Shown piece after piece: positions 27,867-39,189 of a DNA stretch of 64,000 nucleotides. Positions within the stretch are counted from its first letter, which is position 1. Every line of letters starts with the position of its first letter. The translations under genes and the position numbers were made by a program. The notes below the pieces were generated by a model, which was not told where the DNA came from, made no database searches, and worked only from the letters and a program-made list of their open reading frames with translations. The stretch is from positions 62,001 to 126,000 of the forward strand of contig NZ_VCNP01000040.1 of NCBI RefSeq assembly GCF_006782915.1, read 5' to 3'. This DNA is from Streptomyces calvus (lineage in GTDB: Bacteria; Actinomycetota; Actinomycetes; Streptomycetales; Streptomycetaceae).

Positions 27867-28206
27867 CGCGCGACCTCGTCTTTCCTTGACGTAGGGGACC
27901 TCTGCCGCCCGACTATACACACCGGTCGATACCGATCGGTGACCTGTGTCGGCGCCTCCAACTGCCCTTGGCCACCGACCAATAGAAGCGGAGCAGCCCC
28001 ATCCAACCGGAGGGTGATCACACCTCCACGGACGGTGACTTTCACCCTCCACCTCCCGTTCCTTCTGCTTTTGTACCCTCTTGCGCCCATTCGAGTGGTG
28101 TTCATCTGAACATCCACGCGCCACGGGCGCGGATCCACCACTTCGCGGTCCACATACACATCATGAGGAAAGTACGCAAATCGCCCGACCTGAAAGAGAG
28201 GGACCC
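27867..28206. other. Divergent, AT-richer intergenic region
   Basis: 340 bp without a gene between the divergent DLW-39 gene and a small secreted protein gene. A -10-like TATAGT (27912-27917, minus strand) lies upstream of the DLW-39 gene. Next to it ACCGATCGGT (27931-27940) is a perfect palindrome within a larger imperfect dyad, a possible operator. The right half is noticeably less GC-rich than its surroundings. Confidence 0.45.
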
Positions 28207-28569
28207 ATGGCCAGGAACAAGGTCATGACACTGTGGACCGCCGTCGTCACCGCCTTCCTCGCGCTCTGCACGGCGCTCGGACTCATCACCACGACCGCCT
28301 CCGCCGCCGTACCGCAGAGCGAGCCGGTCAGCAACATCGAGAGCCGCCCGACGAGCGTGGCGGAGACGGCGCCGTTCCTCTGGTCCCTCCTCAGCGCCCT
28401 GCCGCCCACGATGAAACAGCGCATCCACGCCGAGGCGCACGGCAAGTCCCCCAGTTGCCGCCACCGGATCCTGCCGGATCCCGCGCCCGAACCGGCACCC
28501 GAGGGCTGCTCCGACGACACGACGTCTACGACGGAGCCCCAGCAGGCCCAGGCCCCGCTCCGGAACTGA
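28207..28569 (+). CDS. Small secreted protein of unknown function
   Basis: 120 residues; GAGAGGG four bases ahead of the ATG. Residues 1-33 are a signal peptide (MARNKVMTLWTAVVTAFLAL, then ALGLITTTASAA with an AxA cleavage site). The mature part is about 85 residues with WSLLSALPPTMKQRIHAEAHG and two cysteines (SCRHRI, GCSDD) that could pair, and a Pro/Glu/Gln-rich tail. Single gene between DLW-39 and tRNA-Ile, with its own terminator. No homologous function recognised. Confidence 0.75.
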   Translation: MARNKVMTLWTAVVTAFLALCTALGLITTTASAAVPQSEPVSNIESRPTSVAETAPFLWSLLSALPPTMKQRIHAEAHGKSPSCRHRILPDPAPEPAPEGCSDDTTSTTEPQQAQAPLRN

Positions 28570-28651
28570 TCCGGGACCGCAGCCCCGCCCCGTGCCGTCT
28601 CCGGCTTCCAGAAGTTTTCGGCGAACTCGCGTACAGCCCCACGGCACGCGC

Positions 28652-28686
28652 AGGCCCGGCCCGCTCGCCCAGAGCAGGCCGGGCCT
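28652..28686 (+). terminator. Terminator after the small secreted protein gene
   Basis: 10-bp arms 28652-28661 and 28677-28686 (AGGCCCGGCC), followed by TTCCC. Confidence 0.7.
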
Positions 28687-28779
28687 TTCCCATGCCCGCA
28701 CCACGCCCGACCCGGGCACCACGGCCGGCCGGTACCGCCCCCGGTCATGCCCGACTGCCACCGGCCGAAGAGCCCAAGC

Positions 28780-28905
28780 ACCCAAGGTCCCAGGGCCCAG
28801 ACCCCAGGCCTCAGACCCCAGGCCTCAGGCCCCAGGCCCCCGGCCCCCGGCCCCCGGCCCCCGGCCCCAGATCACAGGTCGCAGGCCCCAGGTCACAGTC
28901 CGAGG
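28780..28905. repeat. Degenerate CCCAGGCC-type repeat tract
   Basis: About 125 bp built from variants of a 7-bp word (CCCCAGG, CCTCAGA, CCCCCGG) arranged head to tail, including three successive copies of CCCCCGG. Non-coding. The unit decays gradually toward both ends, as expected of slippage. Confidence 0.8.
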
Positions 28906-28953
28906 ATCAAGGTCCAAGAGCCGACAGGCCGGCACTCTCCCGGACGGGAACGC

Positions 28954-28988
28954 CGAAGACCCCCAACCGAATCGGTTGGGGGTCTTCG
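28954..28988 (-). terminator. Terminator of tRNA-Ile
   Basis: Perfect 16-bp arms 28954-28969 and 28973-28988 (CGAAGACCCCCAACCG) with an AAT loop, just 3 nt beyond the tRNA 3' end. Confidence 0.85.
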
Positions 28989-28991
28989 TGC

Positions 28992-29068
28992 TGGTGGGGC
29001 TAACAGGATTTGAACCTGTGGCCTCATCCTTATCAGGGATGCGCTCTAACCAACTGAGCTATAGCCCC
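28992..29068 (-). tRNA. tRNA-Ile (anticodon GAT, CCA encoded)
   Basis: 77 nt including the encoded CCA (28992-28994). The acceptor GGGGCTA pairs with TAGCCCC. The D arm is GCTCAGTTGGTTAGAGC, and the anticodon arm GCATCCCTGATAAGGATGA gives GAT. The T arm CAGGTTCAAATCCTG is standard. Of the three tRNA genes in the window it is the only one with CCA in the DNA. Confidence 0.96.
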
Positions 29069-29108
29069 GCCGCGCTCTGCGGTGTGTGTCCCGCGCGCTG
29101 ACTCCTGA

Positions 29109-29137
29109 AGATTAGCGCACGACCGGGGCAGTCCCAA
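29109..29137 (-). promoter_or_regulatory. Promoter of tRNA-Ile
   Basis: On the minus strand -35 TTGGGA (29132-29137), a 17-bp spacer and -10 TAATCT (29109-29114), about 40 bp upstream of the tRNA. Confidence 0.65.
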
Positions 29138-29189
29138 AATCGGTTGTCCGGGGACCGTCAGAGACGGCCTGACAAGCCGTGTGAGCAGC

Positions 29190-29936
29190 TCACTCGTCCT
29201 CGGCCAGCGTCAGCTCCACACCGCCCACGAAACCCGCGGAGAGGTTGTAGATGAACGCGCCGAGCGTCGCCAGGGCCGTCGCCAGGACGACGTCGATGAC
29301 CGCGATGATCGTCGTGAACATCAGCACGTTGGGCAGCGACAGGAACGACTGCAGGTCGAAGCCGTTCGACTCGTTGGAGCCGGTCGCCTCGGAGATCGTG
29401 CCGCCGACGGTCGAGAACACGCCCATGGCGTCCATGACCATCCACAGCACCGCCGCCGCGACGATCGTGCAGATACCGAGCGCGATGGAGAGCAGGAAGC
29501 TGACCTTCATCACCGACCAGGGGTCGGCCTTCGCCACCCGCAGGCGTGCCTTGCGCACGCGCGGGACGGTGCGCGCCCCGGTGCGCGGGCGGCGCACCGC
29601 GCCGGTCTGGCCGGCCTGCGCGGCTCCTTGCGCCTCGTAGGCCTGCGGCGGGTGGTACGGGCCCGCCTGCTGCTGCGGCTGCCGTTCCCCCGGCAGCGGA
29701 GAGGCCGACCTGGCGGCGGAGCCGTGGTCGGGCCCCGCCTGCTGCTGGCCTCGGGTGTCCGCCACAGTTCCCCCCTGGGATCCATGCCTGTCGGACGAGG
29801 TCACGTCCTTCACGGGCGCCTTGATCGCTTTCAGATTGGTCGTGTGCGGATCGGACGCCTGCGCGGCGGAGCCACGGCCACCGCCGTCCGATCCCGTACT
29901 GGTACCGGCCGGTCCGGCGCCCGTGGCTCCGCTCAC
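29190..29936 (-). CDS. DUF3566 membrane protein
   Basis: 248 residues from a GTG with GAGGAG about 9 nt upstream. A disordered N-terminal half (Gly/Gln/Ala/Pro-rich) is followed by the DUF3566 domain. RVAKADPWSVMKVSFLLSIA leads into two membrane helices (LGICTIVAAAVLWMVMDAMG and MFTTIIAVIDVVLATALATL), and FIYNLSAGFVGGVELTLAED closes it. The family lies directly downstream of gyrA in many actinobacteria, 18 bp here. Function unknown; membrane-associated. Confidence 0.92.
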   Translation of the reverse strand: MSGATGAGPAGTSTGSDGGGRGSAAQASDPHTTNLKAIKAPVKDVTSSDRHGSQGGTVADTRGQQQAGPDHGSAARSASPLPGERQPQQQAGPYHPPQAYEAQGAAQAGQTGAVRRPRTGARTVPRVRKARLRVAKADPWSVMKVSFLLSIALGICTIVAAAVLWMVMDAMGVFSTVGGTISEATGSNESNGFDLQSFLSLPNVLMFTTIIAVIDVVLATALATLGAFIYNLSAGFVGGVELTLAEDE

Positions 29937-29954
29937 GCTGACTCACTCCTCGTG

Positions 29955-32552
<2,598 letters not shown>

Positions 32553-32594
32553 TGCTGGTGAAGATCCTTCCTGGTGCGGTCAGCTGAGACCGAC

Positions 32595-34655
32595 TCAGAT
32601 GTCGAGGAAGCGGACGTCCTTGGCGTTGCGCTGGATGAACGCGCGGCGGGCCTCGACGTCCTCGCCCATCAGGACCGAGAACAGGTCGTCGGCCTGGGCG
32701 GCGTCGTCCAGGGTGACCTGGCCGAGGACGCGGTGCTCCTGGTCCATCGTGGTGATGCGCAGCTCCTCGGCGTTCATCTCACCGAGGCCCTTGAAGCGCT
32801 GGACGGAGTCCTCGCGGATGCGCTTGCCGGCGTTGCGGCCCATCTCGATCAGCGCGTCGCGCTCGCGGTCGGAGTACGCGTACTCGAAGTCGTCCTTGCC
32901 CCACTTGATCTTGTAGAGCGGCGGACGGGAGAGGAACACGTGCCCGGCCTCGACCAGCGGCCGCATGAAGCGGAACAGGAACGTCAGGAGCAGGGTGTTG
33001 ATGTGCTGGCCGTCGACGTCGGCGTCCGCCATCAGGATGATCTTGTGATAGCGGAGCTTCTCGATGTCGAAGTCCTCGTGCACGCCCGTGCCGAACGCGG
33101 AGATCATCGCCTGGATTTCCTGGTTCTGCAGGATCCGGTCGATGCGCGCCTTCTCGACATTGAGGATCTTGCCGCGGATCGGGAGGATCGCCTGGTACTG
33201 CGGGTTGCGGCCGGACTTGGCCGAGCCGCCGGCGGAGTCACCCTCGACGATGAAGATCTCGCACTTGGTGGGGTCGTTCGACTGGCAGTCGGAGAGCTTG
33301 CCCGGCAGAGAGGCGGTCTCCAGCAGGCCCTTGCGGCGGGTGAGGTCGCGCGCCTTGCGGGCCGCCACCCGCGCGGTGGCCGCCGCGATGCCCTTGCGGA
33401 CGATGTCCGCGGCCTCGTTGGGGTTGCGGTCCAGCCAGTCGTTGAGGTGCTCGTAGACGACCTTCTGCACGAAGGTCTTCACCTCGGTGTTGCCCAGCTT
33501 GGTCTTGGTCTGGCCCTCGAACTGCGGCTCGCTCAGCTTGACCGAGATGATCGCGGTCAGCCCCTCGCGGATGTCGTCACCCGTGAGGTTGTCGTCCTTC
33601 TCGCGCAGCAGCTTCTTGTCGCGCGCGTACTTGTTGATGAGCGAGGTGAGCGCCGCGCGGAAGCCCTCCTCGTGCGTGCCGCCCTCGTGGGTGTGGATGA
33701 TGTTGGCGAAGGAGTACACGCCCTCCGTGTAGCCGCCGTTCCACTGCATCGCGACCTCGAGGGACAGGTGCCTGTCCTTGTCCTCGGCCTCCAGGTCGAT
33801 CACGGTGGGGTGCACCGGGTCGCCCTTGCGGGAGTTGAGGTACTTCACGAAGTCGACGATGCCGCCCTCGTAGTGGTACGAGACGGTCTTGACCTCGTGC
33901 TTCTCGTCCTCGCCCGCCTCGTCCGCGCCGGCGGTGGCCTTCGCCGACTCGCGCTCGTCGGTGAGGTTGATCCTCAGGCCCTTGTTGAGGAAGGCCATCT
34001 CCTGGAAGCGCCGGGAGAGCGTCTCGAAGGAGTAGTCGGTGGTCTCGAAGATGTCACCGTCGGCCCAGAAGGTGACCGACGTGCCGGTCTCCTCGGTGGC
34101 CTCGTGCTTGGCGAGGGGCGCGGTGGGGACACCCAGCTTGTAGTCCTGCGTCCAGCGGTAGCCGTCGGTCTTGACCTCGACGGCGACCCGCGTCGACAGC
34201 GCGTTGACCACGGAGACGCCCACGCCGTGCAGACCGCCGGAGACCGCGTAGCCGCCGCCGCCGAACTTGCCGCCCGCGTGCAGCACGGTCAGGACGACCT
34301 CGACGGCGGGCTTGCCCTCGGAGGGGACGATGCCCACCGGGATGCCGCGGCCGTTGTCGACGACGCGCACGCCGCCGTCCGCCAGGATCGTGACGTCGAT
34401 GGTGTCCGCATGGCCGGCCAGCGCCTCGTCGACCGAGTTGTCGACGACCTCCTGCACCAGGTGGTGCAGTCCCCGCTCGCCGGTCGACCCGATGTACATG
34501 CCGGGTCGCTTACGGACCGCGTCCAGGCCCTCGAGGACGGTGATGGCGGTGGCGTCGTACGACGTGGCGCCCTCGCCGGTCGAGGTGCTCGCTGCGTCGC
34601 CGACGCCGGTGTCGGTGGACGGGATGTTCTCGTTGGGGTTGCCGGAATCGGCCAC
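32595..34655 (-). CDS. gyrB: DNA gyrase subunit B
   Basis: 686 residues from a GTG at 34655 (VADSGNPNENIPST), with AAAGGG 8 nt upstream. The open frame continues about 90 codons further but the extension is not GyrB-like. The GHKL ATPase domain has EVVDNSVDEALAG, DNGRGIPVG and GGLHGVGVSVVNALS. The Toprim domain has EGDSAGGSAKSGR and DADVDGQHI. QRFKGLGEMNAEELRITTMD closes the protein. It pairs with gyrA downstream. Confidence 0.98.
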   Translation of the reverse strand: MADSGNPNENIPSTDTGVGDAASTSTGEGATSYDATAITVLEGLDAVRKRPGMYIGSTGERGLHHLVQEVVDNSVDEALAGHADTIDVTILADGGVRVVDNGRGIPVGIVPSEGKPAVEVVLTVLHAGGKFGGGGYAVSGGLHGVGVSVVNALSTRVAVEVKTDGYRWTQDYKLGVPTAPLAKHEATEETGTSVTFWADGDIFETTDYSFETLSRRFQEMAFLNKGLRINLTDERESAKATAGADEAGEDEKHEVKTVSYHYEGGIVDFVKYLNSRKGDPVHPTVIDLEAEDKDRHLSLEVAMQWNGGYTEGVYSFANIIHTHEGGTHEEGFRAALTSLINKYARDKKLLREKDDNLTGDDIREGLTAIISVKLSEPQFEGQTKTKLGNTEVKTFVQKVVYEHLNDWLDRNPNEAADIVRKGIAAATARVAARKARDLTRRKGLLETASLPGKLSDCQSNDPTKCEIFIVEGDSAGGSAKSGRNPQYQAILPIRGKILNVEKARIDRILQNQEIQAMISAFGTGVHEDFDIEKLRYHKIILMADADVDGQHINTLLLTFLFRFMRPLVEAGHVFLSRPPLYKIKWGKDDFEYAYSDRERDALIEMGRNAGKRIREDSVQRFKGLGEMNAEELRITTMDQEHRVLGQVTLDDAAQADDLFSVLMGEDVEARRAFIQRNAKDVRFLDI

Positions 34656-35087
34656 GAAGCGCCCTTTCTGGCACAGCACGAGCCGGGCTCGTCGGCAGGT
34701 TGCCGGAGCGGCTGCGGCATGTTGCGTTGGTAAGCCTTGATCAGCGTTGCTCAGCTTTTCCCGGGCGGTCCCCACGATCGGGGCGGGATTGTCTTCCATT
34801 CTACCGGTAGCGCTGACATCGATGGGGGTTTGCGGGCACCTGAGTCCGCATGTGCCGCCCTCAACCGGTCTCGTCCGACTCCCGATATGCGGATGGGGGC
34901 TCCAGGAGCCCCACGAGGGCACTCAGCGCTTCCGGCCGTCAACCCTTGGCTACTTAGGAGTCAGCTCCCGGCGCACGCCCGCGCGCAGGGGTACGACGAA
35001 ACCGCCGACGGGACTCGAAAACACCACGGAGAAGCCGTGATGTGATGTCAGTCACTTGTTGCTGGAGAGGCGGAAAAGGGCCTCCGG
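34656..35087. other. Intergenic region upstream of gyrB
   Basis: 432 bp between the end of dciA and the start of gyrB. No gene. A -10-like TAGAAT lies at 34798-34803 on the minus strand, about 145 bp from the gyrB start, but no matching -35 is evident. Gyrase genes are often supercoiling-regulated and this is where such control would act (inference). Confidence 0.45.
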
Positions 35088-35630
35088 TCACCCGTACGTG
35101 TCACCGGGACCGGTGCTTCCGGGCGCGCGCAGCGGGCCGAAGCGCCGGGCGGGACCACCGGGGCCGATGACCTTGATCAGCCGCACTCTGCCGTGGCCGA
35201 GGTCCTCGTTGAGGCGCGCGACGAGCGTCGGCGCCAGCAGCCGCAGATTGGTCGCCCAGGCCGTGGAGTCGCAGCGCACGACCAGCACCCGCTCGTCCTC
35301 GTCGTACCGCTCCGGCTCGCAGTGCTTGGCCACGTCCTCGCCGACGATCTCGGGCCAGCGGCCCATCACGCCGCCCACCGCCGCCGGGGCCTCCCAGCCG
35401 CGTTCGGTCAGCAGCCGGTTGATCGCCGCGCCGAGCGCCATCGGGTCGCGCCGGTCGGCGCGCGCGCCGGAGCGCAGGCCCCCGCGCCGGGCCTGTTTGC
35501 GCTGCTGCGCCGCGTCACCGCGCGCGCGGGCCGCGTCCTTCGCCGCGCGCAACGCCACGCGCGCGAGATCCACACCGGACGGTTCGGGCGCCTTGCCCGC
35601 GCCGTTTCCGGGCGCACCGGCCTCGCTCAT
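35088..35630 (-). CDS. dciA: DciA-type helicase loader (DUF721)
   Basis: 180 residues. The N-terminal half is basic, Ala/Arg-rich and probably disordered. The DUF721 domain follows (INRLLTERGWEAPAAVGGVM, then GRWPEIVGEDVAKHCEPERY and VRCDSTAWATNLRLLAPTLV). The W-x-x-I-VG and ATNLRL motifs identify DciA, which loads replicative helicase DnaB in bacteria without DnaC/DnaI. ATG overlaps the recF stop by 4 bp, so it is coupled to recF. Confidence 0.92.
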   Translation of the reverse strand: MSEAGAPGNGAGKAPEPSGVDLARVALRAAKDAARARGDAAQQRKQARRGGLRSGARADRRDPMALGAAINRLLTERGWEAPAAVGGVMGRWPEIVGEDVAKHCEPERYDEDERVLVVRCDSTAWATNLRLLAPTLVARLNEDLGHGRVRLIKVIGPGGPARRFGPLRAPGSTGPGDTYG

Positions 35631-36748
35631 ACGCGCTCCACCGTCCCCTCGGCCACCGCGAACCGGGCGCCCGCCAGCACATGGGGCACGTCGTCGTCGA
35701 CGGCCGCGGTCACCAGCACCTGCTCACCGGGCGCGACCAGTTCGGCCAGGCGCTCACGGCGGCGCGCGTCCAGTTCGGCGAAGACGTCGTCGAGCACCAG
35801 CACCGGCTCGTTGCCCTCGGCGCGCAGCAGATCGTAGGAGGCAAGGCGCAGCGCCAGCGCGTAGGACCAGGACTCGCCGTGGGAGGCGTAGCCCTTGGCG
35901 GGCAGCCGGCCCAGCTTGAGCAGCAGGTCGTCGCGGTGCGGGCCGACCAGGGTGACACCCCGCTCGATCTCCTGCTTGCGGGCCTCGGCGAGCGCCGCCA
36001 TCAGCTGCTCGAACAGGTCCTCGCGGGTGTGGGCCTCGCCGGGCGCGGACGGCTTGTACTCCAGGGCGACCGGTCCGCCGCCGGGCGCGAGCTGCTCGTA
36101 CGCCTTGTCGGCCAGCGGCTGGAGCGCGGTGAGCAGGTCGAGGCGCTGGGCGAGGAGTTCGGCGCCGGCACGCGCGAGGTGCTGGTCCCAGACGTCCAGG
36201 GTGGACAGGTCCAGGGTGCGTCCGCCGTGCCGGCGGGCCAGGGCGGCGGACTTCAGCAGGGTGTTGCGCTGCTTGAGGACCCGGTCGTAGTCGGAGCGGA
36301 CGCCGGCCATGCGCGGTGAGCGGGCGGTGATCAGCTCATCCAGGAAGCGGCGCCGCTCACCGGGGTCGCCCTTGACCAGGGCCAGGTCCTCGGGCGCGAA
36401 CAGCACGGTCCGTACGATGCCCAGCACGTCCCGGGGCCTGACCTGCGAGGACCTGTTGATGCGGGCGCGGTTGGCGCGGCCGGGGTTCAGCTCCAGCTCG
36501 ATCAGCTGCTGCCGCTCGCCCTGGCGGACCTGGGCCCGGACGATCGCGCGGTCGGCGCCCATGCGGACCAGGGGCGCGTCGGAGGAGACGCGGTGGCTGC
36601 CGAGGGTGGCGAGATAGCCGACGGCCTCGACGAGGTTCGTCTTGCCCTGTCCGTTGGGCCCGACGAAGGCCGTCACCCCCGGGTCGAGCGGGACCTCGAC
36701 CCGGGGGTAGGAGCGGAAGTCGGCCAGCGACAGATGCGTGACGTGCAT
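35627..36748 (-). CDS. recF: DNA replication and repair protein RecF
   Basis: 373 residues. HLSLADFRSYPRVEVPLDPG opens the SMC-like ATPase. Walker A is GPNGQGKTNLVEAVGY (about 29-44), the signature region SHGESWSYALALRLASYDLL, and Walker B VLVLDDVFAELD. RecF with RecO and RecR loads RecA at gaps. Standard place between dnaN/gnd and dciA/gyrB. Confidence 0.97.
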   Translation of the reverse strand: MHVTHLSLADFRSYPRVEVPLDPGVTAFVGPNGQGKTNLVEAVGYLATLGSHRVSSDAPLVRMGADRAIVRAQVRQGERQQLIELELNPGRANRARINRSSQVRPRDVLGIVRTVLFAPEDLALVKGDPGERRRFLDELITARSPRMAGVRSDYDRVLKQRNTLLKSAALARRHGGRTLDLSTLDVWDQHLARAGAELLAQRLDLLTALQPLADKAYEQLAPGGGPVALEYKPSAPGEAHTREDLFEQLMAALAEARKQEIERGVTLVGPHRDDLLLKLGRLPAKGYASHGESWSYALALRLASYDLLRAEGNEPVLVLDDVFAELDARRRERLAELVAPGEQVLVTAAVDDDVPHVLAGARFAVAEGTVERV

Positions 36749-36821
36749 GCGTGTTTCGCCGACCTCCCCCGGCGTTGCGGGCCGCTCCGCGGCCCTGTGG
36801 ACGCGTGGCGTGCCCTGTGGA

Positions 36822-37697
36822 TTACTTCTTCTCGACCGCGTGGCCGCCGAACTGGTTCCGCAGCGCCGCGATCATCTTCATCTGCGGCGAGTCCTCCTGG
36901 CGGGAGGCGAACCGCGCGAACAGCGAGGCGGTGATCGCCGGCAGCGGGACCGCGTTGTCGATGGCGGCCTCCACAGTCCAGCGTCCCTCACCGGAGTCCT
37001 GTGCATAACCCCGGAGCCCGTCCAGGTGCTCGTCCTCGTCGAGGGCGTTCACCGCGAGGTCGAGCAGCCAGGAGCGGATGACGGTGCCCTCCTGCCAGGA
37101 GCGGAACACCTCCCGCACGTCGGTCACCGAGTCGACCTTCTCGAGCAGCTCCCAGCCCTCGGCGTAGGCCTGCATCATGGCGTACTCGATGCCGTTGTGG
37201 ACCATCTTCGCGAAGTGCCCGGCGCCCACCTTGCCCGCGTGCACCGAGCCGAAGTCGCCCTCCGGCTTGAGGGCGTCGAAGATCGGCTGCACCTTGGCGA
37301 CGTTCTCCTTGTCGCCGCCGTACATCAGCGCGTAGCCGTTCTCCAGGCCCCAGACGCCGCCGGAGACGCCGCAGTCGACGAAGCCGATGCCCTTGGCGGC
37401 CAGCTCCTCGGCGTGCTTCTCGTCGTCCGTCCAGCGGGAGTTGCCGCCGTCCACGACGACGTCGCCGGGTTCGAGCAGTTCGGCGAGTTCGTCGATGGTG
37501 GTCTGGGTGGGCTCGCCGGCCGGGACCATCACCCAGACCACGCGCGGGCCGCTGAGCTTGCCCACAAGCTCCTGCAGGCTGTGGACATCGGCGAGGTCCG
37601 GGTTGCGGTCGTATCCGAAGACGGTGTGGCCCGCGCGGCGGATCCGCTCGCGCATGTTGCCGCCCATCTTGCCGAGGCCGACGAGACCGAGCTCCAT
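36822..37697 (-). CDS. gnd: 6-phosphogluconate dehydrogenase, short NAD-type
   Basis: 291 residues, shorter than the classical 470-residue enzyme and like the YqeC/GntZ-type. GLVGLGKMGGNM is the dinucleotide loop. VVVDGGNSRWTDD and VDCGVSGGVWGLENGYALMY form the substrate site. HFAKMVHNGIEYAMMQAYAE has the catalytic Lys and Asn. It oxidatively decarboxylates 6-phosphogluconate to ribulose 5-phosphate. Insertion of this metabolic gene between dnaN and recF is a Streptomyces trait (from memory). Confidence 0.95.
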   Translation of the reverse strand: MELGLVGLGKMGGNMRERIRRAGHTVFGYDRNPDLADVHSLQELVGKLSGPRVVWVMVPAGEPTQTTIDELAELLEPGDVVVDGGNSRWTDDEKHAEELAAKGIGFVDCGVSGGVWGLENGYALMYGGDKENVAKVQPIFDALKPEGDFGSVHAGKVGAGHFAKMVHNGIEYAMMQAYAEGWELLEKVDSVTDVREVFRSWQEGTVIRSWLLDLAVNALDEDEHLDGLRGYAQDSGEGRWTVEAAIDNAVPLPAITASLFARFASRQEDSPQMKMIAALRNQFGGHAVEKK

Positions 37698-37839
37698 CAG
37701 TTGTGTTCCTTAGGTATGCGACGTGGCGTGACGGCACTTTCGTACCGGCGTCCGAGCCTAAACCCGGACGCCCGCGCACATCTGTGGGCATACGCGCTCA
37801 TGCGTACGCCCTCACCTGCGGCTTTGATCGGGCGGGCGG

Positions 37840-38970
37840 TCAGCCGCTGAGCCGGACCGGCATGATCAGGTACTTGTACGCCTCGTCCGCCTCCGCGTCC
37901 ACCGCCGGTCGGCCGCTGAGCAGCGCGGGCTTGGTGGACGTGGTGAACGACAGCTGGGCGACCGGGGAGTCGATGGCGCTCAGGCCGTCCAGCAGGAACG
38001 TCGGGTTGAAGGCGATCGAGATGTCGTCACCCTCCAGCTGGGCGTCGACCCTTTCCACAGCCTGTGCGTCGTCGCTGGAACCGGCTTCCAGGATGAGCAC
38101 GCCCTGCTCGAAGCTCAGCCGCACCGGGGTGTTGCGCTCGGCGACCAGGGCGACGCGCTTGACGGCCTCCACGAAGGGGGCGGTCTCGATCACGGCGACG
38201 CTGTTGAACTCGGTCGGGAACAGCGTGCGGTACTTCGGGAGGTCGCCCTCCAGCAGGCGCGTGGTGGTGCGGCGGCCGGCGCCCTCGAAACCGATCAGGC
38301 CCTCGCCCGCGCCGGAGCCGGACAGCGCCAGGATCACCTGGTCGCCGCTGGTCAGCGCCTTGGCGGTGTCCTGGAGCGTCTTGGCGGGCACCAGGGCGAC
38401 CGCGGAGACCTCCGGGTTCTCCGGCTTCCACAGGAACTCGCGGACCGCGAAGCGGTAGCGGTCGGTGGAGGCCAGCGTGACCGTGTCGCCCTCGATCTCG
38501 ATGCGCACACCGGTGAGCACCGGCAGGGTGTCGTCGCGGCCGGCCGCGATGGCGACCTGCTGCACGGCGGAGGCGAAGACCTCGCCGGGGACCGTGCCCG
38601 TCGCGTTCGGCATCTGGGGCAGGGCCGGGTACTCCTCCACAGGCAGGGTGTGGAGGGTGAAGCGCGAGGAGCCGCACACCACCGTCGCCCGTACACCGTC
38701 TGTGGAAATCTCCACCGGCCGGTTGGGGAGGGCGCGGGAGATGTCGGCGAGCAGGCGGCCGGAGACCAGCACCGTGCCCTCCTCCTCGACCTCCGCCTCC
38801 ACGGACACCCGCGCCGAGACCTCGTAGTCGAAGCTGGACAGGCTCAGCTGGCCGTCCTCGGCCTTCAGCAGGAGGCCGGCGAGGACAGGGGCCGGCGGAC
38901 GGGCCGGGAGGCTGCGCGCCGCCCAGGCCACTGCCTCCGCGAGTACGTCGCGTTCCACCCGGATCTTCAC
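37840..38970 (-). CDS. dnaN: DNA polymerase III sliding clamp (beta)
   Basis: 376 residues from a GTG at 38970 with AGGAGG 9 nt upstream. MKIRVERDVLAEAVAWAARS (first residue encoded by GTG) opens the first of three clamp domains. LPVLTGVRIEIEGDTVTLAS marks domain II and the C terminus YKYLIMPVRLSG carries the conserved M-P-V/M-R-L end. The frame continues upstream into the oriC region, but that part has no clamp similarity. It follows oriC directly. Confidence 0.98.
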   Translation of the reverse strand: MKIRVERDVLAEAVAWAARSLPARPPAPVLAGLLLKAEDGQLSLSSFDYEVSARVSVEAEVEEEGTVLVSGRLLADISRALPNRPVEISTDGVRATVVCGSSRFTLHTLPVEEYPALPQMPNATGTVPGEVFASAVQQVAIAAGRDDTLPVLTGVRIEIEGDTVTLASTDRYRFAVREFLWKPENPEVSAVALVPAKTLQDTAKALTSGDQVILALSGSGAGEGLIGFEGAGRRTTTRLLEGDLPKYRTLFPTEFNSVAVIETAPFVEAVKRVALVAERNTPVRLSFEQGVLILEAGSSDDAQAVERVDAQLEGDDISIAFNPTFLLDGLSAIDSPVAQLSFTTSTKPALLSGRPAVDAEADEAYKYLIMPVRLSG

Positions 38971-39189
38971 TGTTGCCGCCTCCTGCTGTTGCCGGCGCTT
39001 CTCGCCCTGCGTGGCTTTCGTCGTCTGACTCGGTGTCGTCGGCCCCTGTGAGGGGAAGGACTCCGGGGACCAGTCTGACGCACCGCACTGACAGTAGGTG
39101 CCCCTCGGGGTCAAGTCGTGACGAGTGGCAGTCGGGGCCCGGACAGCGAGTTGTGCACAGGGCCCGCTTCGAAACGAATTCCTCGCTCT

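Larger units (their letters stand above)
28570..28953. other. Non-coding stretch with terminator and C-rich repeats
   Basis: No credible gene. It contains a hairpin terminator and a degenerate repeat tract, described separately. Confidence 0.55.

Noticed and set aside
34656..34922. N-terminal extension of GyrB to 34922
   Set aside because: The extra 89 residues are not GyrB-like, whereas the GTG at 34655 has a ribosome site and fits known Streptomyces GyrB starts.
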